Shown one piece after another: positions 43,720 to 53,030 of a stretch of 64,000 nucleotides of DNA. A program made the position numbers and the translations under genes. The DNA comes from Phytopseudomonas flavescens. Lineage in GTDB: Bacteria; Pseudomonadota; Gammaproteobacteria; Pseudomonadales; Pseudomonadaceae. The notes beneath the pieces were generated by a model. The model made no database searches and was not told where the DNA came from. It saw only the letters and a program-made list of their open reading frames with translations. The stretch lies in NCBI RefSeq assembly GCF_900100535.1, contig NZ_FNDG01000002.1, forward strand, positions 1 through 64,000. Direction: 5' to 3'. Within the stretch, counting starts at the first letter, position 1. Each line of letters starts with the position of its first letter.

Positions 43720-44001
43720 ATGCTGCGACCCGTCTGGTCCCTGTACGCCTATCAACTGATCGAGCCCGACGAACAGCTCGACCTGTTCGCCTGCCGTGAG
43801 GTTCGTGTACACCTGGTCGCTCGTCAGTTGGAGCTGGGTGGCCATGCCGACCGCACGCTGTGTGGCGGTCTGCTGCCTGCACAGCCACTGTGGCGTGACC
43901 TGCAGCGTCCCATGTTGCAGGATCGGCGCCTGTGCCGGGTCTGCCTGACGACGCTGGAAGCACAACGGCGCGGGGAGCGGCCAGCCTGGCCGGGACGCTG
44001 A
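43720..44001 (+). CDS. Small conserved-looking protein with CxxC
   Basis: 93 aa. No family recognised. Cysteines occur at DLFACREV, RTLCGGLLPAQPLW and RRLCRVCLTTLEAQRRG; the last is a CxxC pair and together they could bind zinc. The gene follows tesA by 58 bases and precedes the L,D-transpeptidase by the same distance. The position between tesA and the transpeptidase/oprI pair recalls a small hypothetical gene in other pseudomonads. Confidence 0.65.
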   Translation: MLRPVWSLYAYQLIEPDEQLDLFACREVRVHLVARQLELGGHADRTLCGGLLPAQPLWRDLQRPMLQDRRLCRVCLTTLEAQRRGERPAWPGR

Positions 44002-44058
44002 ACCGGGCAGCGGTATACACTTCATCCCTCTCTCATTTCCACCTCAAGGGTTTCCTGC

Positions 44059-45015
44059 ATGTCGCCGCGCGTTTCAGCTCTCGCCCGCTGTCTGTCGTTG
44101 AGTGCGTTCTGTCTGACCGGTTCTGCTGTCGCGATGGAGCTGCCGCTGCCACCACCTGGCGAGGATGTCGTGGGTGAAATCCAGGTGATCAAGGCCCGTT
44201 ACGAAGACACTTTCGCCGATATCGGCACTGCCAACGACCTGGGGTATCTGGAAATGGTCGCCGCCAATCCCGGCGTCGATGCCTGGCTGCCGGGCGAGGG
44301 CACCGATATCGTCCTGCCGACGCGCTTCATTCTGCCGCCGGGCCCTCGCGAGGGCATCGTCATCAATTTGCCTGAGTACCGTCTTTACTACTTCCCCAAA
44401 GGTCAGGACGTCGTCTACACCTACCCGCTGGGAATCGGCCGTGAGGGCTGGAACTCGCCAGTCACCGATGCGCGCATCACTGCAAAGACGCCGAATCCCG
44501 GCTGGTACCCGCCGCAATCGATTCGTGACGAGCACGCCGCTGACGGCGATCCATTGCCCAACTACGTCCCCCCTGGTCCTGACAATCCTCTGGGGCCTTA
44601 CAAGATGTCGCTTTCCGTTCCCGGCTACCTGATCCACGGCTCGAACAAGAAATTCGGTATTGGCATGCGGGTGAGCCACGGTTGTTTCCGCATGCTCAAC
44701 AACAATGTGCTCGAGCTGGCCGACAAGGTGCCTGTGGGCACGCCCGTGCGCATTATCGACGAGCCCTACAAGTTCGGCGTGAGCAACGGCAAGGTCTACC
44801 TTGAGGCCCATGCGCCGCTGGGCGAGGAGGAGGGCGTACCGCCCGGTGATCAGCACGCTGCGGTGGTCAACGCATTGATCAAGCGCAGCGACCTGAATGC
44901 GCAGAATCTGGATTGGGAGGTGGTGCGTGAGGTGGTTGCGGCGCAGGACGGTCTGCCGGTCGAGATCGCGGCACCCCAGGACGCGGTAATCCAGGTGCAG
45001 TCGCCAGCCCTCTGA
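44059..45015 (+). CDS. L,D-transpeptidase (YkuD domain)
   Basis: 318 aa. A signal peptide (about residues 1-25) is followed by a LysM-like region (about 40-95, IGTANDLGYLEMVAANPGVDAW) and a YkuD catalytic domain (about 98-235) with His193 (LIHGSN) and the nucleophile Cys209 in SHGCFRM. Such enzymes make 3-3 crosslinks in peptidoglycan or attach Braun-type lipoprotein to it. The next gene on the other strand is oprI, the Pseudomonas lipoprotein tethered to peptidoglycan, so lipoprotein attachment (ErfK/YbiS role) is the likely job; this is inference from context. Confidence 0.93.
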   Translation: MSPRVSALARCLSLSAFCLTGSAVAMELPLPPPGEDVVGEIQVIKARYEDTFADIGTANDLGYLEMVAANPGVDAWLPGEGTDIVLPTRFILPPGPREGIVINLPEYRLYYFPKGQDVVYTYPLGIGREGWNSPVTDARITAKTPNPGWYPPQSIRDEHAADGDPLPNYVPPGPDNPLGPYKMSLSVPGYLIHGSNKKFGIGMRVSHGCFRMLNNNVLELADKVPVGTPVRIIDEPYKFGVSNGKVYLEAHAPLGEEEGVPPGDQHAAVVNALIKRSDLNAQNLDWEVVREVVAAQDGLPVEIAAPQDAVIQVQSPAL

Positions 45016-45088
45016 GCCCTTGCGGCAGGCTTGAACCCCCTGGGATTGCCCGGCCGTTTTGCACTCAGCAGATCAAAGGCCATCGGCC

Positions 45089-45121
45089 AAAAAAAACCGG
45101 CCCATTGGGCCGGTTTTTTCT
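45089..45121. terminator. Bidirectional terminator between ldt and oprI
   Basis: ACCGGCCC and GGGCCGGT arms around ATT are flanked by eight A and six T, giving a strong terminator in both directions. It serves the L,D-transpeptidase and the abundant oprI message. Confidence 0.92.
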
Positions 45122-45134
45122 AGCCGTGGGGCTA

Positions 45135-45386
45135 TTACTTGCGGCTGGCTTTTTCCAGCATACGCAGAGCGCGCTCATTGGCTTCGTCAGCGGTTTGCTG
45201 AGCCTTCTGAGCAGCGGCCAGCGCTTCGTCAGCCTTGCGATAGGCTTCGTCGGCACGGGCTTGCGAGCGAGCTGCTGCGTCTTCGGTTGCAGTCAGGCGA
45301 GCTTCGGTTTCTTTGGTAACGCTGCTGCAACCGGTAGCCAGAACTGCGGCCAGAGCCAGAGCAGAGAATTTCAGAACGTTGTTCAT
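45135..45386 (-). CDS. oprI: Major outer-membrane lipoprotein OprI (Lpp-like)
   Basis: 83 aa. The lipobox (LATGC) gives lipidated Cys20. The mature part is an alanine-rich heptad coiled coil ([19 protein letters not shown] region) ending in Lys, the residue used for covalent attachment to peptidoglycan. It is one of the most abundant Pseudomonas proteins and links the outer membrane to the cell wall. A promoter and a strong terminator frame it as a single-gene unit. Confidence 0.97.
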   Translation of the reverse strand: MNNVLKFSALALAAVLATGCSSVTKETEARLTATEDAAARSQARADEAYRKADEALAAAQKAQQTADEANERALRMLEKASRK

Positions 45387-45456
45387 CGTGTTCCCCTTGG
45401 GGTAAGTTTTTTGCTTATTGAAGCCACATCCCTAACCTGGAAAATGACCGGCGTAC

Positions 45457-45484
45457 ATACTACCTGTAACTTTTAGTAAGTAAA
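45457..45484 (-). promoter_or_regulatory. Predicted oprI promoter
   Basis: On the minus strand, TTTACT (45479-45484) and TAGTAT (45457-45462) are 16 bases apart, about 70 bases before the oprI start. The region is AT-rich. Prediction only. Confidence 0.5.
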
Positions 45485-45762
45485 CGGACGCTGGGCCAGG
45501 GTTCCGATTTTTTTTCCAGGCCTGCCACGCGCTCCGAGATCGGCGCGGTGCGCGGCATTGGCCACTCGCCGGAAGCGACAGGGCCTGCCGAACGATCGCT
45601 GAATCACCAGCAGCATTTTTACAGGACGGCTTCGATTTCGGTGGGAGCGGATTTCGCCTTGCCCTTTATCATCTAGAATGGCTTTATGTCGTGATTGTTA
45701 CCGAATGTTCCCAGTCCGTGCTGGCTGGATGTCGATGTTCGACTTAATCGAGAGGAGTCGTA
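45485..45762. other. Intergenic region between oprI promoter and GNAT gene
   Basis: Together with the oprI leader this makes a 376-base gene-free stretch (45387-45762). I see no coding sequence. A likely promoter for the GNAT gene is TTTCGC (about 45653) with TAGAAT (about 45675-45680). A T8 run near 45510 has no stem before it. GAGAGGAG just before 45763 is the ribosome site. Confidence 0.5.
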
Positions 45763-46044
45763 ATGAGCGAGCCACTGTCCATTCACCATGACCTTGACGG
45801 TCACCAGTTCGAGACCACAGTGGATGGGGATCGCGCTTACCTCTCTTACATGGATCTGGGCAAGCAGACGCTGGATATCTATCGCACCTTCGTGCCCAAC
45901 GCGCTACGGGGCCGGGGCATAGCAGCGGCCCTGACCCAGACCGCGCTCGATTATGCGCAGCGTACGGGCTACACGGTAATTCCGTCCTGTTCATATGTGG
46001 AACGTTACATGGCGCGTCTCGAGGGCTCCACCGAGCAAGGGTGA
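45763..46044 (+). CDS. Minimal GNAT-fold N-acetyltransferase
   Basis: 93 aa, the short GNAT family of COG2388 (YidJ/GTNAT type). The acetyl-CoA-binding loop is RGRGIAAALTQTALDYAQ near residue 49, after the strand TLDIYRTFVPNALR; the final CSYVERYM is typical. Members are about 90-95 residues and lack part of the usual GNAT fold. The substrate is unknown. GAGAGGAG supports the start. A near-perfect terminator follows. Confidence 0.9.
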   Translation: MSEPLSIHHDLDGHQFETTVDGDRAYLSYMDLGKQTLDIYRTFVPNALRGRGIAAALTQTALDYAQRTGYTVIPSCSYVERYMARLEGSTEQG

Positions 46045-46060
46045 GCCGTAGGCTGGAAAC

Positions 46061-46090
46061 AAAAACGCCGGGCATATGCCCGGCGTTTTC
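46061..46090. terminator. Bidirectional terminator between GNAT and aroF genes
   Basis: AAAACGCCGGGCA and TGCCCGGCGTTTT form an almost perfect palindrome (46062-46089) between two convergent genes. It serves both transcripts. Confidence 0.9.
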
Positions 46091-46104
46091 ATGGGTACGG
46101 ACGG

Positions 46105-47181
46105 TCAGCCGCGTTTGCGCTTCGGCAGTACGTCCTTGAGTTTGGCGTGCATGCCGCGCAGGGTTTTCTCGGTGCTCTCCCAGTCGATGCAGGCATCGGT
46201 GATCGACACGCCGTAGGTGAGCTGCTGCAGGTCTTTCGGGATCGACTGGCTGCCCCAGCCCAGATGGCTCTCGACCATCAGGCCGACGATCGACTGGTTG
46301 CCCTCGAGTATCTGGTTGGCGACATTGTCCATCACCAGCGGCTGCAGGGCTGGATCCTTGTTGGAGTTGGCGTGGCTGCAGTCGACCATGATGTTTGGCT
46401 GGATACCGGCCTTTTTCAGTTCCTGTTCGCAAAGGGTCACGCTGACCGAATCGTAGTTCGGCTTGCCATTGCCGCCGCGCAGCACCACGTGACCGTAGGC
46501 GTTGCCCTTGGTGGTGACGATCGACACGCCGCCCTGCTGGTTGATACCCAGGAAACGGTGTGGGCTGGAAACCGATTGCAGGGCGTTGATGGCGACGGTC
46601 AGGCCACCGTCGGTACCGTTCTTGAAACCCACGGCCGACGACAGGCCCGACGCCATTTCGCGGTGGGTCTGCGATTCGGTGGTGCGTGCGCCAATGGCAG
46701 ACCAGCTGATCAGGTCCTGCAGATACTGGGGCGAGATCGGGTCCAGTGCTTCGGTGGCAGTGGGCAGGCCCATTTCAGCGAGATCGAGCAGCAGCTTGCG
46801 GCCTATGTGCAGGCCGTCCTGGATCTTGAACGAGTCGTCGAGGTAAGGATCGTTGATCAGGCCTTTCCAGCCGATGGTGGTGCGCGGCTTCTCGAAGTAA
46901 ACGCGCATCACCAGATAGAGCGTGTCGGAAACTTCCCCGGCGAGCACCTTCAGGCGTTCGGCATACTCACGAGCCGCCTTGATATCGTGGATGGAGCAGG
47001 GGCCGACAACCACGAACAGGCGATGATCCTTGCCGTCGAGGATGTCACGCACCACCTGGCGGCCGGCGGACACCGTGTGCTGTGCGCGCTCGGTCAGTGG
47101 AATCTCGAGTTTGAGCTGCTCTGGGGTAATGAGGGTTTCGTTGCAGGCGACGTTGAGGTCGTTGATCGGTAAATCAGCCAT
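46105..47181 (-). CDS. aroF: 3-deoxy-7-phosphoheptulonate synthase (class I DAHP synthase)
   Basis: 358 aa from ATG 47181 (MADLPINDLN, the usual Pseudomonas start; alternatives lie at 47193 and 47205). It condenses PEP and erythrose-4-phosphate, the first step of aromatic amino acid synthesis. The VVGPCSIHD, RVYFEKPRTTIGWKGLINDP and IMVDCSHANSNKD motifs carry the substrate and metal ligands (Cys, His, Glu, Asp). Class I-alpha, AroF/G/H type, subject to feedback by an aromatic amino acid; which one cannot be told here. The position before usp and cysB recalls PA1750. Confidence 0.96.
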   Translation of the reverse strand: MADLPINDLNVACNETLITPEQLKLEIPLTERAQHTVSAGRQVVRDILDGKDHRLFVVVGPCSIHDIKAAREYAERLKVLAGEVSDTLYLVMRVYFEKPRTTIGWKGLINDPYLDDSFKIQDGLHIGRKLLLDLAEMGLPTATEALDPISPQYLQDLISWSAIGARTTESQTHREMASGLSSAVGFKNGTDGGLTVAINALQSVSSPHRFLGINQQGGVSIVTTKGNAYGHVVLRGGNGKPNYDSVSVTLCEQELKKAGIQPNIMVDCSHANSNKDPALQPLVMDNVANQILEGNQSIVGLMVESHLGWGSQSIPKDLQQLTYGVSITDACIDWESTEKTLRGMHAKLKDVLPKRKRG

Positions 47182-47314
47182 CGTGCTTTTCATCAATTGC
47201 GTCATCGGGTCACGGGAGCCGGCCGCCTGCGATCCCCGTACAGCGGGCACAGCGTTATGGGCACAGCGGGGAACGGGAACCTTAGCGCGTTAGCGACCGG
47301 CTAGACAATGAAAT

Positions 47315-47731
47315 TCAGGATGTGGGGGCTTTAAAGGTGCTGGCGTGCTGCTCCTGCCATTCGCCGGCGATCAGCTCCAGAGGGAGAGCATGGCCGACCT
47401 GCTGTTCACGGTGCCTGCGGTATTGTTCGATGCGGCACACCTGCTCGACCATGTAGGTGCGCAGCCCGGCGTCGTGCCCGGCGAAGGCGATGCCGACCAG
47501 ATAGGCCTCGGACTGCTTGCAGCACCAGGCGACCAGCCCGGGATGGCAGGCCCGTTCGCCGAGGAGTGGAATGTGCAATTCCACCGCGCTTCCCCGTGAA
47601 AGCGCACGGGGCGAGTAGCAGGCTGCGCCGCCCAGGCCGATGTTGTCCAGGCGTTGCAAGGCAGAGGGGGTCTGTCTGCGCAAGCGCAACTCCACGGGTA
47701 GATCACTGCTATGACGAAGAAAGCGCCGCAT
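47315..47731 (-). CDS. PilZ domain protein
   Basis: 138 aa. A single PilZ domain: the c-di-GMP-binding RRFLRHSSDLPVELRLR (RxxxR) starts the protein, and the second motif appears as LDNIGLGGAACYSP (N-x-G-x-x-G, where most have D/N-x-S-x-x-G). The serine-to-glycine change in the second motif may weaken or remove binding. The C-terminal 40 residues add a helix (YMVEQVCRIEQYRRHREQQ). It likely acts as a c-di-GMP effector; the output is unknown. Confidence 0.88.
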   Translation of the reverse strand: MRRFLRHSSDLPVELRLRRQTPSALQRLDNIGLGGAACYSPRALSRGSAVELHIPLLGERACHPGLVAWCCKQSEAYLVGIAFAGHDAGLRTYMVEQVCRIEQYRRHREQQVGHALPLELIAGEWQEQHASTFKAPTS

Positions 47732-48135
47732 GAACGATCACTCCAACCTCTATCGAAGGGACAGACCCCAGCGAGTATAGCGAGGAGATTGGAACTCACC
47801 GATTTTGATACCAATCCGCGATTACCGAGCTCTCCAGGCGGGTCATGGTTGACCTGACGCTTGCCGCTGATCACGTGGCGACTGCCGTTGCTATTGCTGC
47901 CTTTCTATTGGATGGCCGGATGCGTGGTATTACGGCGTGTCGACCTGGCGGTTCAGGATAACCAGGCGATTTCACACAACGGCTGGCGCGTATCGCCTAA
48001 GCTTGCTGCTTCCAGGTTCGGGCTGCTGCTGTGGTACATGGCGCCGCCGCCGGCCTACGGGTGTTTTCGTTCATTTCTGTATGGCGCTGCTAAGCTCAAG
48101 CGAGGCGCCGCCGTGTCGGCAGCCGAGGAGGCCGC
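47732..48135. other. Intergenic region between PilZ and usp genes
   Basis: A 404-base stretch without a convincing gene. A frame from a TTG at 47861 runs to 48139 and overlaps the usp start, with a hydrophobic N-terminus, but its second half is made of promoter-like and leader DNA (TGCTAAGCT near 48087) and no family is recognised. The usp ribosome site GAGGAGG lies at 48125-48131. Promoters for both neighbours must lie here. Confidence 0.5.
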
Positions 48136-48633
48136 ATGATTCGTTCGATTCTCTATGCAACCGATCTCGGCCTTTATGCTCCTTACGTCCTGCAGCACGC
48201 ATTGGCCATGGCCCGCAGCTTCGGGGCACGGCTCTATGTCGTGCATGTGGTCGAGCCAATGGGGCTGTTCGCCGAGTCGGTCCTGCAGACCTACGTCGAC
48301 GAGTCACGCCTCAAGGAATTGCGCAGCACGGGCCTTGAAACGGTGATGAGCAGCATCGAGCTGCGAGTCCTCGAGGGCTTTCGCGACGAGCTGGGCGACA
48401 ACCGTGACGATCTCGAACTGATCGGTTCCGTACGGGTGCTGCGCGGCGACCCGCCCCTGTCCATCCTCGAAGAAGCGCAGAAACTCGAGGTGGATTTACT
48501 GGTCGTAGGCAGTCACAGCCATGGCGCAGCGCTTGAGGTTCCGATGGGCAGGACAGCGTCGAGGTTACTGCAATTATCTGATGTGCCGGTCTACCTGGTG
48601 CCCATGCTGCAGCACCGCTCCCGTTACGAATGA
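48136..48633 (+). CDS. Universal stress protein (UspA family)
   Basis: 165 aa single Usp domain. It starts with the core strand MIRSILYATDLG and ends with the ATP-binding signature DLLVVGSHSHGAALEVPMGRTASRLL (split across residues 127-152), the G-2x-G-9x-G(S/T) pattern in slightly altered form. Members respond to starvation, oxygen limitation and membrane stress. GAGGAGG precedes the ATG. It lies just before cysB. Confidence 0.93.
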   Translation: MIRSILYATDLGLYAPYVLQHALAMARSFGARLYVVHVVEPMGLFAESVLQTYVDESRLKELRSTGLETVMSSIELRVLEGFRDELGDNRDDLELIGSVRVLRGDPPLSILEEAQKLEVDLLVVGSHSHGAALEVPMGRTASRLLQLSDVPVYLVPMLQHRSRYE

Positions 48634-48673
48634 TCGCCGCGCGACCCACAAAAAAATCTATATCTACTGTCTC

Positions 48674-48689
48674 AACCATTAATATGGTT
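48674..48689. promoter_or_regulatory. Palindrome in the cysB promoter region
   Basis: AACCATTAATATGGTT is an inverted repeat with arms AACCAT and ATGGTT, in an AT-rich segment 50-65 bases before the cysB start. cysB genes are commonly autorepressed, so it may be a CysB site overlapping the promoter. Confidence 0.4.
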
Positions 48690-48728
48690 ATATATCGGGC
48701 CGACGATCAGGCTGCCTATTCGCTTTGA

Positions 48729-49712
<984 letters not shown>

Positions 49713-49775
49713 CGGCATTGGCGACAAACTGCAAGTAGAAGCATGGTTCACGCGGCTTCTGACTTGCAGCTTGAT

Positions 49776-50396
49776 TCAATGGCTCAGGTGCAGGCCGCAC
49801 TCACGGTTGTCTTCACCCTTGGTGGGGTCGAAATAGTCGAAGTTGTTCGGCAGGCCATGGGTGGTGAGGTACTGGTACAGGTCCTTGGATGACCAGTGCA
49901 ACAGCGGTGCGACCTTGATCAAGCCATCCGGGTTGATGCTTATCGGCTGCATCTGTGCGCGCACAGCCGTATCGGTGGCGCGCAGCGCCGTGAACCAGAC
50001 GCTTGGCGCGGTTTCACGCAGGGCGCGGGCAAAGGGCTCGAGCTTGACCTCCTCGGTGAACGCGGCATGGCGCGGGTCGTCCAGTGCCGGTGTCGGGCCG
50101 TCGATGGCCTCACGGTGGGCGCGGCTGCGCTTGGGCAGGTAAGTGATCAGGTTCAGGCCGAGTTGGCGGGTCACCTCATCGGCAAATGCATAGGTCGCGT
50201 CGGTGTTGTAGCCGCTGTCCATCCAGACGATGGGGATATCGGCCTTGACCTGGCTCACCATGTGCAGAATGACCGCTTCGAACGGGCGAAAGTTGGTGGT
50301 GCAGATCGCTGGTCTGCCCAGGCCGATTGCCCACTCGACCAGCTTTTCCGGCTGGTTGGCGAATTCGGCGTTGAGTCTGTCCAGGTCAAGATCCAT
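49776..50396 (-). CDS. cysH: Compact PAPS-reductase family protein
   Basis: 206 aa from ATG 50396 (MDLDLDRLNAEF). It belongs to the adenylyl-sulfate / PAPS reductase family: IVWMDSGYNTDATYAFADEV, then VWFTALRATDTAVRAQMQP and the catalytic ending NRECGLH with Cys200. There are just two cysteines (32 and 200), so the CC..CxxC cluster that binds the iron-sulfur centre in Pseudomonas APS reductases is absent. It is also about 40 residues shorter than E. coli CysH. It may reduce PAPS with thioredoxin, or be a divergent paralogue. The cysH symbol is tentative. Confidence 0.8.
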   Translation of the reverse strand: MDLDLDRLNAEFANQPEKLVEWAIGLGRPAICTTNFRPFEAVILHMVSQVKADIPIVWMDSGYNTDATYAFADEVTRQLGLNLITYLPKRSRAHREAIDGPTPALDDPRHAAFTEEVKLEPFARALRETAPSVWFTALRATDTAVRAQMQPISINPDGLIKVAPLLHWSSKDLYQYLTTHGLPNNFDYFDPTKGEDNRECGLHLSH

Positions 50397-50508
50397 TGCG
50401 GGCTCCAGGGCATGTGCATGAGGAGGCCGATGGTAGCAAATCGCGCTGGTGGGGACACGCGGGCAGTGGGGAGATACCCTGGCGGCGACGAGCTGCCAGG
50501 GCGTGGCC

Positions 50509-51495
50509 TTAGAGTTCGGCCGGTGGAATATGGCCGAACAGCTCCTGGGAGAAACGGGTGCGCTCTTCGGCATTTTCCTGTATGCCCTTGGCCGCCAGTT
50601 CTTCCAGGCGAGCCTCCACCGCATGGGCGCGATGGGTCAGGCCACAGTCGTTGGCGATCTGGATGTTCAGGCCGGGGCGCGCGTTGAGTTCGAGAATCAG
50701 CGGGCCCTTGTCCTGGTCCAGCACCATGTCCACACCGATGTAGCCCAGGCCGCAGAGCTCGTAACAGCCTGCGGCGAGCTTCATGAAGCCATCCCAGTTC
50801 GGCAGTTGCACGCCGTCCACCGCATTGGTGGTGTCCGGGTGCTTGGTGATCTTGTTGTTGAGCCAGGTGCCGCGAAGGGTCACCCCGGTGGCGAGATCCA
50901 CACCGACGCCGATGGCACCCTGGTGCAGGTTGGCCTTGCCCCCGGACTGGCGGGTTGGCAGGCGCAGCATGGCCATCACCGGGTAGCCCATCAGGACGAT
51001 GATGCGGATGTCCGGAACGCCCTCGTAGCTGATGCTCTTGAAGATGGCGTCCGGGGTCACCCGGTATTCGATCAGTGCGCGATCCCGGTGTCCGCCAAGG
51101 GAGTAGAGCCCCGAGAGGATGCTGGAAATCTGCTGTTCGATCTCGGAGTGACTGACGATCTTGCCCGATACCGTCTTGAAGCGATCCTCGAAGCGGTCGG
51201 CGATCACCAGGATGCCGTCACCGCCGGCGCCCTGGGCTGGCTTGACGACGAAGTCGCTGCGTTCGCCAATTATCGCGTCGAGGTTGTCGATTTCCTTCTC
51301 GGTGGAGATCACCCCATACATTTCCGGCACGTGGATGCCGGCCTCGATCGCCCGCTCCTTGGTGATGATCTTGTCGTCGACGATAGGGTACAGGTGCCGT
51401 TTGTTGTACTTCAGCACGTAGTCCGCATTGCGTCGGTTGATGCCCATGATGCCTTTGGCTTCAAGGGCCTTCCAGGTTTTCCAGAGACCTAGCAT
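50509..51495 (-). CDS. RimK-like ATP-grasp alpha-L-glutamate ligase family protein
   Basis: 328 aa ATP-grasp enzyme. Lys and Gly-rich loop KPAQGAGGDGILV (about residues 85-97), then ALIEYRV, and the metal-binding LILELNARPGLNIQIAN near the end are all intact. It is predicted to join an amino acid to a carboxylate, as RimK adds glutamate to ribosomal protein S6, but it belongs to a separate group linked to the next two genes. It is the last gene of an operon with the 7TM protein (4-base gap) and retropepsin-like protein. The substrate is unknown. Confidence 0.9.
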   Translation of the reverse strand: MLGLWKTWKALEAKGIMGINRRNADYVLKYNKRHLYPIVDDKIITKERAIEAGIHVPEMYGVISTEKEIDNLDAIIGERSDFVVKPAQGAGGDGILVIADRFEDRFKTVSGKIVSHSEIEQQISSILSGLYSLGGHRDRALIEYRVTPDAIFKSISYEGVPDIRIIVLMGYPVMAMLRLPTRQSGGKANLHQGAIGVGVDLATGVTLRGTWLNNKITKHPDTTNAVDGVQLPNWDGFMKLAAGCYELCGLGYIGVDMVLDQDKGPLILELNARPGLNIQIANDCGLTHRAHAVEARLEELAAKGIQENAEERTRFSQELFGHIPPAEL

Positions 51496-51499
51496 TGGC

Positions 51500-53026
51500 T
51501 CAATCCTTCAGGAAGGCTTTGAAGCGGAACAGTTCGGTCAGGCGGTAGCCGCGGTAGCGACCCATCGCCAGCATGAAGCCCACCAGGATCAGCAGGATCG
51601 CCGGGAAGGTGAAGACGAAGTAGACCAGCTCCGGCACGCTCATCAGCAGGTGCGCGACAGTGGCGGCGAACAGGGTGCCGATGGCGACCTTGAAGGCATG
51701 GCCAGCGCCGCGTTCTTCCCAGGTGATCGACAGGCGCTCGATGGTCATGGTCAGGATCACCATCGGGAACAGTGCCACGGACAGCCCGCGCTCCAGGCCC
51801 AGCTTGTGGCTGAACAGGCTGATGGTGGCGATCAGCACCACCACGAAGGTCAGTACCACCGACAGGCGTGGCAGCATCTGCAGTTTCAGGTGCTCCAGGT
51901 AGGAGCGCAGCGACAGGCCGAGTGCGGTGATCACCGTGAACAGGAAGATACCGAAGCCCAGCTGCGTCTCGCGGAAGGCCAGGGCAATCAGCACCGGGGT
52001 GAAGGTACCCAGGGTCTGCAGGCCGCCTAGGTTGCGCAGGATCAGGATGACCAGCACGCCGATGGGGATCATCACCATGATCATGAAGGTCTGCTGGGTC
52101 TGCAGGGGCAGGCCGTACAGCGAGTACTCCAGGAAGTCGGCGTCGGTGTTTTCGTCGGTCAGCTGAGCGAGGCGAATGGCGTTCATCTCGCTATTGTTGA
52201 GGGTGAAGGTGGTGGTGGCCTGGCGACCACCGTCGAGGGTCACCAGCGGCTCGTCGCCGGTCCACCAGACCAGGCGATCGCTCGGCAGGCCTTGCTCGCC
52301 GGTTTCCGGATTGAAGTACAGCCAGCGGTCGCCGTTGAAGCTGCGCAGCCACAGTTCCGGGCTCTGCTGGATATCGGCGGCCAGGCGAATGGTGTGTACA
52401 CGCTCCATCGGCACGTGGGCGATGGACAGCAGCAGTTCGATGGCCTCGGCCTTCTTGGTCGTCGAGGCATCGCCACCGAGCAGCAACTTGGCGTTGTCGT
52501 CATTGCTATTGTTGACGCGCTTGATGGTCTCGCTGATGAAGGTCTCGACGTCCGCCGAGTGCTGGCGAATCGGCGCCAGCAGGGCTTCTGCGGCGATCTT
52601 TTCCGGACCTTCCACGGGCAGGCTGTCGCGGAATATCGGGCCCTTGGCCTTGGCCTGTTCGCCGCTGTAGCGCTTGGTCAGCACCAAGCGGTAATAGAGC
52701 GTCTGCTTGCCGCTGACGCGGCGCGCTGACCAGGTCACCTTGCGGTTGCTGTCGGCACGGTTGACGCTCACGCCATAGTTGTTGGAAATGAAGCTCTCGT
52801 TGAGGCTGACATAATCCTGATTAAGCGGCGGCACGAACATCTGCAGCTTGATCGGGTCGCGACCATTGGCCTGGAATTCGACGCGGGTGTCGATGTTCCA
52901 CAGGTCATCGGTCTCGTCGCTGCTGACCGGAATGCCAAGCACGAATATCTGATAGGCCGTAATCGCGATCCCCAGGCTCACCAGGATGGTGATGAGGACT
53001 TTCAGGTGCAGGGTGAGAGAGCGCAT
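51500..53026 (-). CDS. Inactive transglutaminase fused to 7TM domain
   Basis: 508 aa. One N-terminal helix (about 10-30), a periplasmic domain (about 35-260) of the UUP1 / inactive transglutaminase type without a Cys-His-Asp triad, and then seven helices (about 305-500; LQTQQTFMIMVMIPIGVLVIL begins the bundle). The architecture is that of a receptor-like membrane protein that binds a peptide or glycan in the periplasm. It lies four bases after the retropepsin-like gene and four before the ATP-grasp gene, so the three are one functional unit. Confidence 0.88.
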   Translation of the reverse strand: MRSLTLHLKVLITILVSLGIAITAYQIFVLGIPVSSDETDDLWNIDTRVEFQANGRDPIKLQMFVPPLNQDYVSLNESFISNNYGVSVNRADSNRKVTWSARRVSGKQTLYYRLVLTKRYSGEQAKAKGPIFRDSLPVEGPEKIAAEALLAPIRQHSADVETFISETIKRVNNSNDDNAKLLLGGDASTTKKAEAIELLLSIAHVPMERVHTIRLAADIQQSPELWLRSFNGDRWLYFNPETGEQGLPSDRLVWWTGDEPLVTLDGGRQATTTFTLNNSEMNAIRLAQLTDENTDADFLEYSLYGLPLQTQQTFMIMVMIPIGVLVILILRNLGGLQTLGTFTPVLIALAFRETQLGFGIFLFTVITALGLSLRSYLEHLKLQMLPRLSVVLTFVVVLIATISLFSHKLGLERGLSVALFPMVILTMTIERLSITWEERGAGHAFKVAIGTLFAATVAHLLMSVPELVYFVFTFPAILLILVGFMLAMGRYRGYRLTELFRFKAFLKD

Positions 53027-53030
53027 GGGA

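Noticed and set aside
46147..47172. A 341-codon plus-strand open frame over the DAHP synthase gene
   Set aside because: The minus strand carries every conserved DAHP synthase motif; the plus-strand reading has none.
47861..48139. A 92-codon frame ending in an ATGA overlap with the usp gene
   Set aside because: The overlap and hydrophobic start are attractive, but the start is a TTG without ribosome site, no family is seen, and the second half covers promoter and leader DNA. Kept only as a note in the intergenic entry.
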